NCBI GenBank assembly: GCA_016699695.1 | Contig: CP065006.1 | Span: forward strand, 2,170,001-2,234,000 | Source of the DNA: Bacteroidota bacterium | GTDB lineage: Bacteria; Bacteroidota; Bacteroidia; Bacteroidales; UBA10428 | Direction: 5' to 3' | DNA: 64,000 nt | Part shown: in pieces, positions 35,311 to 44,272 of the stretch | Numbering within the stretch: position 1 is the first letter of the stretch | How the letters are laid out: the number at the start of each line of letters is the position of its first letter | Translations under genes and position numbers: made by a program | Notes under the pieces: model-generated | Databases searched by the model: none | Told to the model about the DNA's origin: nothing | The model's input: only the letters and a program-made list of their open reading frames with translations

Positions 35311-36354
35311 CTATTGATTGTTCTCTTTAAGTTTTTTAAGTTCCTGTTCGAGTTGGTTTACACGTTTCACTAAATCGCCAAGGTTTTTAAACGCAGCAAA
35401 GGAACGTGTGGCTTCCCGGAAATCAAATGCAGGTGTTCCGATTATAGTGGCACCTTCAGTTTTTATATGGTTGGCTATACCAGCCTGGGCACCTACTTTT
35501 ACACCTTTGGCGATGGTAATATGGCCTGCAGCACCAACCTGACCTCCAAACATGCAATGCGGGCCTACTTTCGTTGAGCCAGAGATACCAGTTTGAGAGG
35601 CCATTACAGTGTGTTCTCCAACTTCTACATTGTGGGCTATCTGTATCAGGTTGTCGAGTTTTACACCCTGCTTGAGAATGGTAATACCCATGGTGGCACG
35701 GTCGATGGTTGTATTGGCACCAACCTCCACATCATCTTCCAATACAACTATACCTAGCTGAGGTATTTTTTTGTATTCGCCCTCTTCAGTAGGAGCAAAA
35801 CCAAAACCGTCGGATCCGATTACTGCACCTGCATGAACGATGCAATTTTTACCTATCTGGCATCCAAGGTAAATTTTCACACCCGGATAAAGGATGGTAT
35901 TATCGCCAATTTTAACGTTATCACCTATGTATACCTGGGGGTAAATCTTTACATTATTGCCAATCACTGAGTTCTCGCCTATGTAAGCAAAATTTCCGAT
36001 GTAACATTTATCGCCAATACTGGCTGTTTTACTGATGGATGCCTGAGGTTCAATACCGATTTTTTGTGGAAGAGATTGCTGATAAAGGTCCAGTAACATG
36101 GCGAAAGCTTTATAGGCATCATCTACGCGGACCAGGGTGGTTTTTACTGTTTGCTCTGCTTTAAAATCCTTACTTACCAAAACAATCGACGCTTCGGTAG
36201 TATAAACGTATTTGGCATATTTTGGATTGGCCAGAAAGGAAAGGGTCCCCGGCTGACCATTTTCGATTGGGCTTACATTGCTTACCTTTATTTCCGGATT
36301 TCCTTCTACAGTACCTTTAAGGAAATCGGCTATTGCTTTGGCATTAAATTCCAT
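35311..36354 (-). CDS. lpxD: UDP-3-O-acylglucosamine N-acyltransferase
   Basis: A 347-residue hexapeptide-repeat enzyme that adds the second hydroxyacyl chain in lipid A synthesis. The N-terminal uridine-binding domain includes ISNVSPIENGQPGTLSF-like VSPIENGQPGTLSFLANPKY, and the beta-helix has GSDGFGFAPTEEGEYKKIPQ and the catalytic-His region LDNLIQIAHNVEVGEHTV. The C-terminus is a coiled-coil (VKRVNQLEQELKKLKENN). It lies between the HD gene and lpxC/fabZ. Confidence 0.96.
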   Translation of the reverse strand: MEFNAKAIADFLKGTVEGNPEIKVSNVSPIENGQPGTLSFLANPKYAKYVYTTEASIVLVSKDFKAEQTVKTTLVRVDDAYKAFAMLLDLYQQSLPQKIGIEPQASISKTASIGDKCYIGNFAYIGENSVIGNNVKIYPQVYIGDNVKIGDNTILYPGVKIYLGCQIGKNCIVHAGAVIGSDGFGFAPTEEGEYKKIPQLGIVVLEDDVEVGANTTIDRATMGITILKQGVKLDNLIQIAHNVEVGEHTVMASQTGISGSTKVGPHCMFGGQVGAAGHITIAKGVKVGAQAGIANHIKTEGATIIGTPAFDFREATRSFAAFKNLGDLVKRVNQLEQELKKLKENNQ

Positions 36355-36391
36355 ACGTTGTTTTTTTGGCGTTAAAAGTAGGTATTTTCTC

Positions 36392-37636
36392 TTAAATGCT
36401 GCATTCTTTTGGGTAGCATATATAATACTTCGTCACAGTCTCGTTCAGATAAGAGAGGTTAATTATGTCAGATACTTCAGCAATATCCTTCACTTCATTG
36501 TTGTGAAAGGAGATTAATATCTTATCGTCGCGGTCGGTATAGGCGCTGTTAGAAATGGTGTCGGATGCCACAAGATACTTTATTTCTTCTTCTTCGATTT
36601 GAAAATATTCTCCGGCTTTATGCTTAAGCGTGTTTATTTGGTTGGAATTAAACGGTGTTTTGCTCAATTGTACTTTTGGAAGTTGACGGTTAATAATTCC
36701 TGAAGCTAAAATGCGAAGCGTTTTGTCGCTATGCCTGGTCCATTGTTTAGCCGAAACCAATATGTCTGTATCGTCTAGCTCGAGGAAGTTTTCGAGAATT
36801 TCTTCAGTGTTTTGAAGGAAAGATTCTTTTGTAATAGCCTGATTTAGAAAGAAAGACAAAGAAGGAGTGCCGAATACATCATTCCCCGAAAGGGCTAGCT
36901 GACTGGCCCTTTGTAAGGTTTTTTCGAGTATAAACTCTGAAGCTATTACCGCTTTGTGATAATAAACCTGCCAATACATCAGCCGTCTTGCAATCAGGAA
37001 TTTCTCGACCGAATAAATTCCTTTGGCCTCGATGGTCAGGTGATCGTTAATTACATCGAGCATTTTTATGATGCGGTCGGTACCAATGTTTCCTTCAGTA
37101 ACTCCGGTAAAGAAACTATCGCGCTTAAGGTAATCCAGACGATCCATATCGAGCTGGCCAGATACCAGTTGATGAAGGAAAAGCTTGGAGTAACGATTGT
37201 TAAAAATGTTAATTCCCACTTCCAGCCGGCCACCAAATTCCTGGTTAAGCTTACGCATCAGAAAGCTTGATAAATCTTCGTGCGAAATGCCATGTACAAT
37301 GCTATGCTCCAATGCATGTGAAAAGGGGCCATGGCCAATATCGTGCAGCAAAATGGCTACATACACGCCTTCTTCTTCTTCGGTATTGATGTCAATTCCT
37401 TTCTGCCGCAGCACTGCAATAGCCTGACTCATTAAATGCACTGCGCCAAGAGCATGCTGAAAACGGGTATGTGTTGCTCCAGGATACACATAATTGGTGA
37501 GTCCAAGTTGTTTTATTCGTCTTAATCGCTGAAATACAGGATGCTCGATTAAATCAAAAATCAGCTCAGTGGGAACCCGAATAAAACCATGTACGGGATC
37601 GTTGATTATTTTTAGTTTATTAATGCCTTGATTCAT
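36392..37636 (-). CDS. HD-domain phosphohydrolase (dGTPase-like)
   Basis: A 414-residue protein with the metal-binding HD motif in LLHDIGHGPFSHALEHSI and the upstream His in YPGATHTRFQHALGAVHLM. The conserved SGQLDMDRLDYLKRDSFFTG segment also fits the SAMHD1/dGTPase-like HD family. A nucleotide-triphosphate hydrolase role is plausible but the substrate is unproven. It is the first gene of the lipid A cluster, 37 bases before lpxD. A TAGTTTTG box (37663-37670, minus strand) lies just upstream. Confidence 0.88.
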   Translation of the reverse strand: MNQGINKLKIINDPVHGFIRVPTELIFDLIEHPVFQRLRRIKQLGLTNYVYPGATHTRFQHALGAVHLMSQAIAVLRQKGIDINTEEEEGVYVAILLHDIGHGPFSHALEHSIVHGISHEDLSSFLMRKLNQEFGGRLEVGINIFNNRYSKLFLHQLVSGQLDMDRLDYLKRDSFFTGVTEGNIGTDRIIKMLDVINDHLTIEAKGIYSVEKFLIARRLMYWQVYYHKAVIASEFILEKTLQRASQLALSGNDVFGTPSLSFFLNQAITKESFLQNTEEILENFLELDDTDILVSAKQWTRHSDKTLRILASGIINRQLPKVQLSKTPFNSNQINTLKHKAGEYFQIEEEEIKYLVASDTISNSAYTDRDDKILISFHNNEVKDIAEVSDIINLSYLNETVTKYYICYPKECSI

Positions 37637-37732
37637 CCTGAGGTTTTGTTAAATGACCCACTCAAAACTAATGAGTTTTTTAATACAGAAGTAAAGTTAT
37701 TTTTGGCTGAGAATGAATTGTTTTGCAAATAT

Positions 37733-37764
37733 TTTGTTCTTATAATATATATTTCATAACTTCG
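37733..37764 (+). promoter_or_regulatory. candidate promoter of rimP-nusA-infB
   Basis: TTTG (37733-37736), 20 bases, then TAACTTCG (37757-37764). Both elements and the spacing fit the Bacteroidota consensus apart from one base in the -7 box. It lies 62 bases before rimP and just before the leader hairpin. Confidence 0.6.
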
Positions 37765-37788
37765 CAGCGAAATTTGAAGAGATTTGGA

Positions 37789-37815
37789 TAGGGGACAAAA
37801 GTCCCCTATTTTATT
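37789..37815 (+). terminator. leader hairpin with U-rich tail before rimP (possible attenuator)
   Basis: TAGGGGAC and GTCCCCTA form a perfect 8-bp stem around an AAAA loop, followed by TTTTATT. It lies between the candidate promoter and the rimP ATG, where it could act as an attenuator of the operon. The T tract is short, so it may only be partial. Confidence 0.5.
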
Positions 37816-37826
37816 GTCTACAGGTT

Positions 37827-38291
37827 ATGATTAGCAAAGATAAAATACACTCGCTCATTGCTGGAAAACTCTCCGAAGGGGATTATTTCGTTGTTTCGCT
37901 TGATGTGACCTCTGCCAATCGGATAAGGCTGGTTGTAGACAGCATGTCGGGAATTACCATCGAAGAGTGTGTTCAGTTTAGCAGGCTGATCGAACATAAT
38001 CTTGACAGAGAGGTGGAAGATTTTTCGCTCGAGGTAACTTCGCCTGGATTAAGTTCTTCGCTTCTGGTAAAAGAACAATACAAAAGAAACATCGGCCGCG
38101 AGCTGGACATACAGCTTAAATCAGGAAGTAAATTAAAAGGTTTGGTATTAAGTACCAACGAGGAAGGTGTAACACTTGAATGCGAAGTGAAAGTAAAAAT
38201 TGATGGTTCGAACCGCAAACAGACTGTAAAACAGGAACAAACAATAAATTATACCGATATAGTATCGGCATTTGTAATAATTAAATTTTAA
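37827..38291 (+). CDS. rimP: RimP ribosome maturation factor
   Basis: A 154-residue protein required for maturation of the 30S subunit. The family pattern VDSMSGITIEECVQFSRLIEHNLD and FSLEVTSPGL is present, followed by the C-terminal SH3-like barrel. It is the first gene of rimP-nusA-infB, the same order as in E. coli, and lies 20 bases from nusA. Confidence 0.93.
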   Translation: MISKDKIHSLIAGKLSEGDYFVVSLDVTSANRIRLVVDSMSGITIEECVQFSRLIEHNLDREVEDFSLEVTSPGLSSSLLVKEQYKRNIGRELDIQLKSGSKLKGLVLSTNEEGVTLECEVKVKIDGSNRKQTVKQEQTINYTDIVSAFVIIKF

Positions 38292-38311
38292 CAGGAATAA
38301 CTGTAAAGAAT

Positions 38312-39550
38312 ATGGAAAACCTGAATCTGATAGAAACATTTTCGGAGTTTAAAGATCTGAAAAGTATCGATCGTGCCACCATGATAAGTGTGTTGGAAGA
38401 TGTGTTCCGGGGCATGCTTCAGAAAATATATGGTACCGACGAGAAATTTGACCTCATTATCAACATCGATAAAGGCGACTTTGAAATCTGGCGTAACCGC
38501 GAGGTAGTGGAAGATGGGCAAGTAGAGGATCCTAATTTGCAAATTTCTCTTTCCGAAGCCAAAAAAATTGACGAAGATTATGAGGTAGGTGAAGATGTAA
38601 CCGACGAAGTGAAATTGGTCGATTTTGGACGGCGTGCCATTCTGGCCCTTCGTCAGAATCTGACTGCACGGATATTGGACCTGGAAAAAAGCAATATTTA
38701 CCAGAAATACCGCGACCGCATTGGTGAAATCATTACCGGTGAGGTATACCAGGTATGGAAAAGGGAATTGCTCGTGCTCGATGAAGAAGGAAACGAACTT
38801 ATCATGCCGAAATCTGAGCAGATACCCTCTGATTATTTCAGAAAAGGCGATAGCATCAGAGCTGTGGTTGTACGGGTAGAAATGCGTAACAATACACCAC
38901 TCATTATTTTATCGCGTACTTCACCCGTCTTCCTCGAAAGACTTTTCGAACTCGAAGTACCCGAAATATTCGATGGACTTATCACCATTAAAAAAATTGT
39001 GCGTGTGCCAGGAGAACGGGCTAAAGTGGCAGTAGAGTCTTACGATGAACGCATTGATCCGGTTGGAGCATGCGTGGGTATGAAGGGTTCGCGTATTCAT
39101 GGAATCGTTAGGGAGCTAAAAAACGAAAACATCGATGTAATCAATTTCACCAACAACATACAACTCTTCATTACACGGGCACTAAGTCCGGCTAAAATCA
39201 CCTCCATCAGCATAGACAAAGAAAACCGCAGAGCCGAAGTGTACCTTCTGCCTAATGAGGTCTCTCTGGCAATTGGAAAAGGCGGATTAAACATTAAACT
39301 TGCCGGACAGCTTACCGAATACGAAATAGATGTTTACCGCGAGGCTGCCAAAGTGGATGAAGAAGACGTTGACCTGGATGAGTTTGGCGATGAAATTGAA
39401 GGATGGGTTATTGATCAGCTAAAGGCTATTGGTTGCGATACAGCTAAAAGTGTACTGGAACATTCAGCAGAGGATCTGGCGAAACGTACCGACCTGGAAG
39501 AAGAGACAATAAAAGAAGTATTGCAAATTTTAAGGGCAGAATTTGAATAA
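38312..39550 (+). CDS. nusA: NusA transcription termination/antitermination factor
   Basis: A 412-residue RNA-polymerase-binding protein. Residues ~1-125 are the RNAP-binding N-terminal domain, ~135-200 the S1 domain (GEIITGEVYQVWKRELLVLD), and ~210-345 the KH domains with DPVGACVGMKGSRIHGIVREL and SLAIGKGGLNIKLAGQLT. One short acidic helical repeat follows at the end (IDQLKAIGCDTAKSVLEHS). The E. coli C-terminal acidic repeats are reduced to this one. It modulates pausing, termination and translation coupling. Confidence 0.95.
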   Translation: MENLNLIETFSEFKDLKSIDRATMISVLEDVFRGMLQKIYGTDEKFDLIINIDKGDFEIWRNREVVEDGQVEDPNLQISLSEAKKIDEDYEVGEDVTDEVKLVDFGRRAILALRQNLTARILDLEKSNIYQKYRDRIGEIITGEVYQVWKRELLVLDEEGNELIMPKSEQIPSDYFRKGDSIRAVVVRVEMRNNTPLIILSRTSPVFLERLFELEVPEIFDGLITIKKIVRVPGERAKVAVESYDERIDPVGACVGMKGSRIHGIVRELKNENIDVINFTNNIQLFITRALSPAKITSISIDKENRRAEVYLLPNEVSLAIGKGGLNIKLAGQLTEYEIDVYREAAKVDEEDVDLDEFGDEIEGWVIDQLKAIGCDTAKSVLEHSAEDLAKRTDLEEETIKEVLQILRAEFE

Positions 39551-39571
39551 TTCCTGCTATTACGCTTAATT

Positions 39572-39602
39572 TAGCAGTATTGAAGCGTTACTGCTTTTTT
39601 TG
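39572..39602 (+). terminator. terminator-like hairpin between nusA and infB
   Basis: AGCAGTA and TACTGCT form a 7-bp stem with a 9-base loop, followed by seven T. It would be a classic terminator if no infB followed 21 bases later; it may reduce read-through. Confidence 0.5.
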
Positions 39603-39622
39603 AAAGAATATAAAGGGTTTTT

Positions 39623-42556
39623 ATGGATAGTACCAAAGCCACAAGGCTAAGTAAAATTGCTCGTGAACTAAATGTAGGGATCACTACTATTGTGGATTTC
39701 CTGCATAGTAAAGGGCAAAAGATTGATTCGAATCCGAATAGCAAGATAACCGAAGAACAATACGATCTTTTGTTCAGAGAATTCAGCTTTGATTTGTCGG
39801 TTAAGAAAGAGTCAGAAAAAGTTAATCTAAAGCATCTTCGTGACCAAAAAGAAATCGTCTCCTTGAAAGAACGCGATCAGGAAGAAGAAATTTCTGAAAA
39901 AGGAACCAATGAATTATTGGTGAAAGGAAGCGGCGTGGGTTCCAGGATTTTCGAAACCGAAACAGAACGGAATCTTGCAAACAAAGTTCAACTGAACATT
40001 CTGGGTAAAATTGATATCGAGAAAAAGGATACTCCCAAAAAAGAGACTTCTAAAAAAGTCGAAACCTCTGAGGTTGAACCAGAGAAACCTGCCGAAACCG
40101 AGACAGTAACTGAAAGTGAAACAGTTTCTCAAGAACCAATTACAAAAGAACCTGCCGAAGAAGAATCGGGAGTTAAAGTTCTTGGTAAAATTGATCTAAG
40201 CACGCTCAATCAAAAAACCAGGCCCGACAAAAAAACGCGCGAAGAAAAAGACAAAGAGCGTGAAGGCCACCGCATATCCAAAGCAACTGAACCAAAGGCT
40301 AAAGAGTCGTTTAAAAAAGAACCCGAAAAAGCAGTGGCTCCAGCGAGTGAAGAAAGCATTCCTGCTGACACGAATTTAATTACTCCTGAGGTACCACCAG
40401 CTGCAGAAGTGAGTGTTTACAGAGCCAAAGCAGAAAAGCTGAGTGGACCTACTGTAGTTGGAAGAATGGAATTACCTACTGCACCTATAAAAAAACCATC
40501 AGAAAACTACAATTCGAACAACAATAAAAAGAAAAGAAAGCGTATAGTCACGGATAAGGTAGATGTAAAAAATACCCCTGGTACCGCCAAGCCACCTGTG
40601 CAGCCTGCCAAAGACTTTTCTGCCAACAGAAAAAGAGGGGTTAAAAAACCGGAGATATCGGAAGTTGATATTCAGAAGCAAATTAAAGATACCCTCGCGA
40701 GACTTACTACAAAAGGTAAATCGAAAGGATCGAAACACCGTCGCGATAAGCGCGAATTGGTTTCGCAACGTATGCATCAGGAAGAGTTACGCAGCGAACA
40801 GGATAAGCATACTCTTAAGGTTACCGAGTTTGTAACCGTAAGCGAATTGGCTACTATGATGGATGTGCCTGCCAACGAAGTAATTTCAACCTGCATGAGT
40901 CTTGGTCTTTTTGTTTCCATTAACCAGCGACTCGATGCCGAAACGATGTCGATACTGGCAGACGAACATGGCTTTGCTATTGAATTTGTAAGTGTTGAAC
41001 TTCAGGAATCGATTGCTGAAGAAGAAGATAAACCCGAGCAGCTTATTGAACGTTCACCTATTGTTACTGTAATGGGGCACGTAGATCATGGTAAAACCAA
41101 GCTTCTCGATTATGTCCGTAGTGCCAATGTAGTTGCTGGCGAAGCAGGAGGTATTACGCAGCATATTGGTGCTTATGCAGTAAAGTTAGACGATGGCCGA
41201 CAAATTACTTTTTTAGATACTCCTGGTCACGAAGCGTTTACTGCTATGAGGGCCCGAGGTGCACAAGTAACCGATTTGGCTATCATTGTTATTGCAGCCG
41301 ACGATGGAGTGAAACCTCAGACAGTGGAGGCTATTAACCATGCTCAGGCTGCTAGTGTGCCAATGGTGTTTGCCATTAATAAGGTAGATATCCCCACAGC
41401 GAATCCCGAAAAAATAAAAGAAGAACTTGCCAAAATGAATATCCTGGTCGAAGACTGGGGCGGTAAGTATCAATCACAGGAAATTTCTGCCAAAAGCGGA
41501 TTGAATATAAAAGAACTACTCGATAAGGTTCTACTCGAAGCAGAAATGCTAGAACTCAAAGCTAATCCGAATAAAAAGGCCATTGGTACCGTAGTAGATT
41601 CTGCACTTGACAAAGGTCGGGGATATGTATCAACCGTGTTGGTTCAGTCTGGCACACTCAAAATTGGCGATGTGCTGCTTGCCGGAACTACACACGGTAA
41701 GGTTAAAGCCATGTATAACGAGCGTGGACAGGCTATAAAAGATGCTGGTCCCTCTCAGCCAGTTTTGGTACTCGGTTTGGATGGAGCCCCGCAGGCAGGA
41801 GATAAGTTTAATGTACTTGAGAGTGAACGCGAAGCTCGTGAAATTGCCAACAAACGCGAACAGCTTCAGCGTGAGCAAGGTATCCGTACCCAAAAACACA
41901 TTACGCTCGACGAAATTGGAAGGCGTATTGCAATCGGTAATTTCCAGGAGCTGAATGTAATTGTAAAAGGTGATGTGGACGGATCGGTAGAAGCTCTTTC
42001 CGATTCGTTGTTAAAACTTTCTACCGAAGAAATTCAGGTAAATATCAAACATAAAGCTGTAGGCCAGATTTCTGAGGCAGATATTCTTCTTGCAGCTGCC
42101 TCAAATGCCATTGTAATCGGATTCCAGGTTCGCCCTTCGGTGAGTGCACGCAAGCTGGCTGAGAAAGAACAAATCGATGTAAGACTTTATTCAATCATTT
42201 ACGATGCCATTGAAGAGATTCGCTCGGCCATGGAGGGAATGTTGTCGCCCGAAATAAAGGAAAACATTGTTGCCACACTTGAAATTCTCGAAGTGTTTAA
42301 AATTACCAAGGTAGGCACCATTGCCGGATGTATTGTTCGCGAAGGAAAAATTAAACGTGCCAACAAGGTACGTGTCATACGCGATGGCATTGTAATTCAC
42401 ACCGGTCAGTTGGGATCGCTGAAACGCTTTAAGGACGATGTAAAAGAAGCTGTTTCCGGTCAGGAATGCGGTTTGAACATCGATCGTTTTAACGACATTG
42501 TGGTTGGTGATATGGTGGAGGCTTTTGAACAATTTGAAGTGAAAAAGACACTTTAG
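39623..42556 (+). CDS. infB: translation initiation factor IF-2
   Basis: A 977-residue GTPase that brings fMet-tRNA to the 30S subunit. A long charged Lys/Glu-rich N-terminal linker (about residues 55-370) follows an IF2-N domain (KIARELNVGITTIVDFLHSKG). The G domain starts at ~480 with VTVMGHVDHGKTKLLD, then DTPGHEAFTAMRARGAQ, NKVD and SAKSGLN. Domains II, III and IV follow (GRGYVSTVLVQSGTLKIGD and IREGKIKR-like VREGKIKRANKVRVI). It is the third gene of the rimP operon and has a terminator after it. Confidence 0.97.
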   Translation: MDSTKATRLSKIARELNVGITTIVDFLHSKGQKIDSNPNSKITEEQYDLLFREFSFDLSVKKESEKVNLKHLRDQKEIVSLKERDQEEEISEKGTNELLVKGSGVGSRIFETETERNLANKVQLNILGKIDIEKKDTPKKETSKKVETSEVEPEKPAETETVTESETVSQEPITKEPAEEESGVKVLGKIDLSTLNQKTRPDKKTREEKDKEREGHRISKATEPKAKESFKKEPEKAVAPASEESIPADTNLITPEVPPAAEVSVYRAKAEKLSGPTVVGRMELPTAPIKKPSENYNSNNNKKKRKRIVTDKVDVKNTPGTAKPPVQPAKDFSANRKRGVKKPEISEVDIQKQIKDTLARLTTKGKSKGSKHRRDKRELVSQRMHQEELRSEQDKHTLKVTEFVTVSELATMMDVPANEVISTCMSLGLFVSINQRLDAETMSILADEHGFAIEFVSVELQESIAEEEDKPEQLIERSPIVTVMGHVDHGKTKLLDYVRSANVVAGEAGGITQHIGAYAVKLDDGRQITFLDTPGHEAFTAMRARGAQVTDLAIIVIAADDGVKPQTVEAINHAQAASVPMVFAINKVDIPTANPEKIKEELAKMNILVEDWGGKYQSQEISAKSGLNIKELLDKVLLEAEMLELKANPNKKAIGTVVDSALDKGRGYVSTVLVQSGTLKIGDVLLAGTTHGKVKAMYNERGQAIKDAGPSQPVLVLGLDGAPQAGDKFNVLESEREAREIANKREQLQREQGIRTQKHITLDEIGRRIAIGNFQELNVIVKGDVDGSVEALSDSLLKLSTEEIQVNIKHKAVGQISEADILLAAASNAIVIGFQVRPSVSARKLAEKEQIDVRLYSIIYDAIEEIRSAMEGMLSPEIKENIVATLEILEVFKITKVGTIAGCIVREGKIKRANKVRVIRDGIVIHTGQLGSLKRFKDDVKEAVSGQECGLNIDRFNDIVVGDMVEAFEQFEVKKTL

Positions 42557-42576
42557 TCTTCAATAACGTATATTTA

Positions 42577-42609
42577 AGGGCTCGTTTTACCAAACGTAGC
42601 CCTTTTTTT
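42577..42609 (+). terminator. intrinsic terminator of infB
   Basis: GGGCT-CGTTT and AAACG-t-AGCCC form a 10-bp stem with one bulged T and a 4-base loop, followed by seven T. It is only 4 bases before queG, which must therefore have its own start or depend on read-through. Confidence 0.75.
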
Positions 42610-42613
42610 ATTT

Positions 42614-43543
42614 ATGAACCATTCAGCAAGCTCTCTAGCTATAAAAGAACATGCCATCAGGCTTGGCTTCGATGCATGTGGAATTGCACGTGCTCAAAGG
42701 CTTTCCCGGCAGGAGGCCTTTCTTAAAACATGGCTTGAACGAGGTCTTCATGCCGGCATGAATTACATGTCCAACTATTTCGATAAACGTGTAGATCCGC
42801 GCGAACTTCTTCCGGGAGCTCAAAGTGTAATTTCGGTTCTACTCAACTATTACCCTGAAAAGCAACAGCATGCAGGGGGGTTGAAGGTGGCTAAATATGC
42901 TTACGGAAAGGATTATCATCGTGTGATAAAAGAAAAATTAAAGCAACTGCTTAAGAGTATTCAGAGCGAGATTACCCCTTGTGAGGGTAGATTTTTTACC
43001 GATTCGGCACCTGTTCTCGACCGTGCCTGGGCTGCAGAAGCTGGGTTGGGGTGGATAGGAAAAAACACCAACCTGATTGTGCCTCAGCAAGGTTCATTTT
43101 TCTTTATTGGCGAACTGATTATTGACATTGAGCTGGAATACGATGTGCCCATCGAAGACCATTGCGGAAGCTGTACAAAGTGCATACAAGCCTGTCCAAC
43201 CAACGCCCTGGTATTGCCTTACCTGCTCGACAGCAACCGCTGCATTTCGTATCATACTATCGAGAGCAAAAACACAATTCCCGAAAAGTATAGGGGGAAA
43301 TTCGAGAACTGGATTTTTGGTTGCGATATTTGCCAGGATGTATGCCCCTGGAATCGTTTTTCGAAACAAACACACGAACCAGCATTTCAGCCTGACGAAG
43401 AATTTCTTCGCATGGATAAGGATGATTGGAGGGCACTTTCAGAGGAAAAATATAAAAAGCGATTCTCTGGTAAAGCTCTGGAGCGTAAAGGCTTTGAAGG
43501 AATAAAAAATAATATTGCCTTTGTTTCTGAAGAAAGTGAATAG
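42614..43543 (+). CDS. queG: epoxyqueuosine reductase
   Basis: A 309-residue cobalamin-dependent iron-sulfur enzyme that makes queuosine in tRNA from epoxyqueuosine. Two [4Fe-4S] clusters are indicated by CGSCTKCIQACPTNAL and CDICQDVCPWN. The N-terminal GFDACGIARAQRL and the catalytic-Asp-region RFFTDSAPVLDRAWAAEAGL are QueG-typical, with GWIGKNTNLI next. It lacks the C-terminal HEAT-like region of ~360-residue QueG proteins, which is common in Bacteroidota. It is convergent with the next gene. Confidence 0.93.
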   Translation: MNHSASSLAIKEHAIRLGFDACGIARAQRLSRQEAFLKTWLERGLHAGMNYMSNYFDKRVDPRELLPGAQSVISVLLNYYPEKQQHAGGLKVAKYAYGKDYHRVIKEKLKQLLKSIQSEITPCEGRFFTDSAPVLDRAWAAEAGLGWIGKNTNLIVPQQGSFFFIGELIIDIELEYDVPIEDHCGSCTKCIQACPTNALVLPYLLDSNRCISYHTIESKNTIPEKYRGKFENWIFGCDICQDVCPWNRFSKQTHEPAFQPDEEFLRMDKDDWRALSEEKYKKRFSGKALERKGFEGIKNNIAFVSEESE

Positions 43544-43546
43544 CTC

Positions 43547-44272
43547 CTATTCTTTTGAAAGGAGCGTTCTTATGACCACCGAAGCACAAAAAGCCCCGAA
43601 AATTGACGGCATGTAAGAAATGGTACCCACCACCGTGCGTTTGTGATTCGAGCCATCGGTTTCGACAAGGGCATGCCTGGGCACATTTTCGGTGGAGTAA
43701 ACCACTGTAATTCCCTCGTAAATTCCCTTTCGGTGCAGGTATTTTCGAACGATGTAGGCAAACTTGCAGTGATTGGAATTCTTGATGTCATCGATCTTCA
43801 CAAGTGACGGATTAATTCGGCCCCCGCTGCCCATGGAACTCACCACCGGGGTGGCAGAAAGCACGCATGCTGCAAGCAGTTCAACCTTTGGTGTAAGCGT
43901 ATCGATGGCATCGATGACAAAATCATATTTTTCTTTGAGTAATTCTAAGGCTTCTTTCTCTTCGATAAACTGATTGATGCACCGGATATTTGCTTTTGGG
44001 TTGATGTCGAGCATACGTGTCTTTATGGCCTCTACCTTAGGCTGATTCAAGGTAGAATTTAGAGCAATGATTTGCCGGTTAAGGTTGCTGTTATTTACTA
44101 CATCACTGTCAACCAGGGTGAGATGACCTATTCCGGCCCGACACAATTGCTCTGCAGCTGCACCGCCCACACCACCTAAGCCAGCCACGAGCACCTTTGC
44201 ATTTTTAAGCTTCTCGATTCCCGAGGAGGTAAGCAGTAGTTCGGTCCGGCATTGCCAGTCATTCTCGTTCAT
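43547..44272 (-). CDS. tcdA: tRNA threonylcarbamoyladenosine dehydratase (ThiF/E1-like)
   Basis: A 241-residue E1-like adenylating enzyme. The nucleotide-binding loop VLVAGLGGVGGAAAEQLCRAG leads into TLVDSDVVNNSNLNRQI, and DAIDTLTPKVELLAAC and SSMGSGGRINPSL follow. These blocks are those of TcdA/CsdL, which cyclises t6A to ct6A in tRNA. It overlaps the tatD stop by four bases, so the two are coupled. ThiF/MoeB-type alternatives are less likely because of the SSMGSGGRINP block. Confidence 0.9.
   Translation of the reverse strand: MNENDWQCRTELLLTSSGIEKLKNAKVLVAGLGGVGGAAAEQLCRAGIGHLTLVDSDVVNNSNLNRQIIALNSTLNQPKVEAIKTRMLDINPKANIRCINQFIEEKEALELLKEKYDFVIDAIDTLTPKVELLAACVLSATPVVSSMGSGGRINPSLVKIDDIKNSNHCKFAYIVRKYLHRKGIYEGITVVYSTENVPRHALVETDGSNHKRTVVGTISYMPSIFGAFCASVVIRTLLSKE

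Noticed and set aside
43532..43565. hairpin GCTCC...GGAGC between queG and tcdA
   Set aside because: Only five pairs with a large loop and no T run on either strand, too weak to call a terminator.
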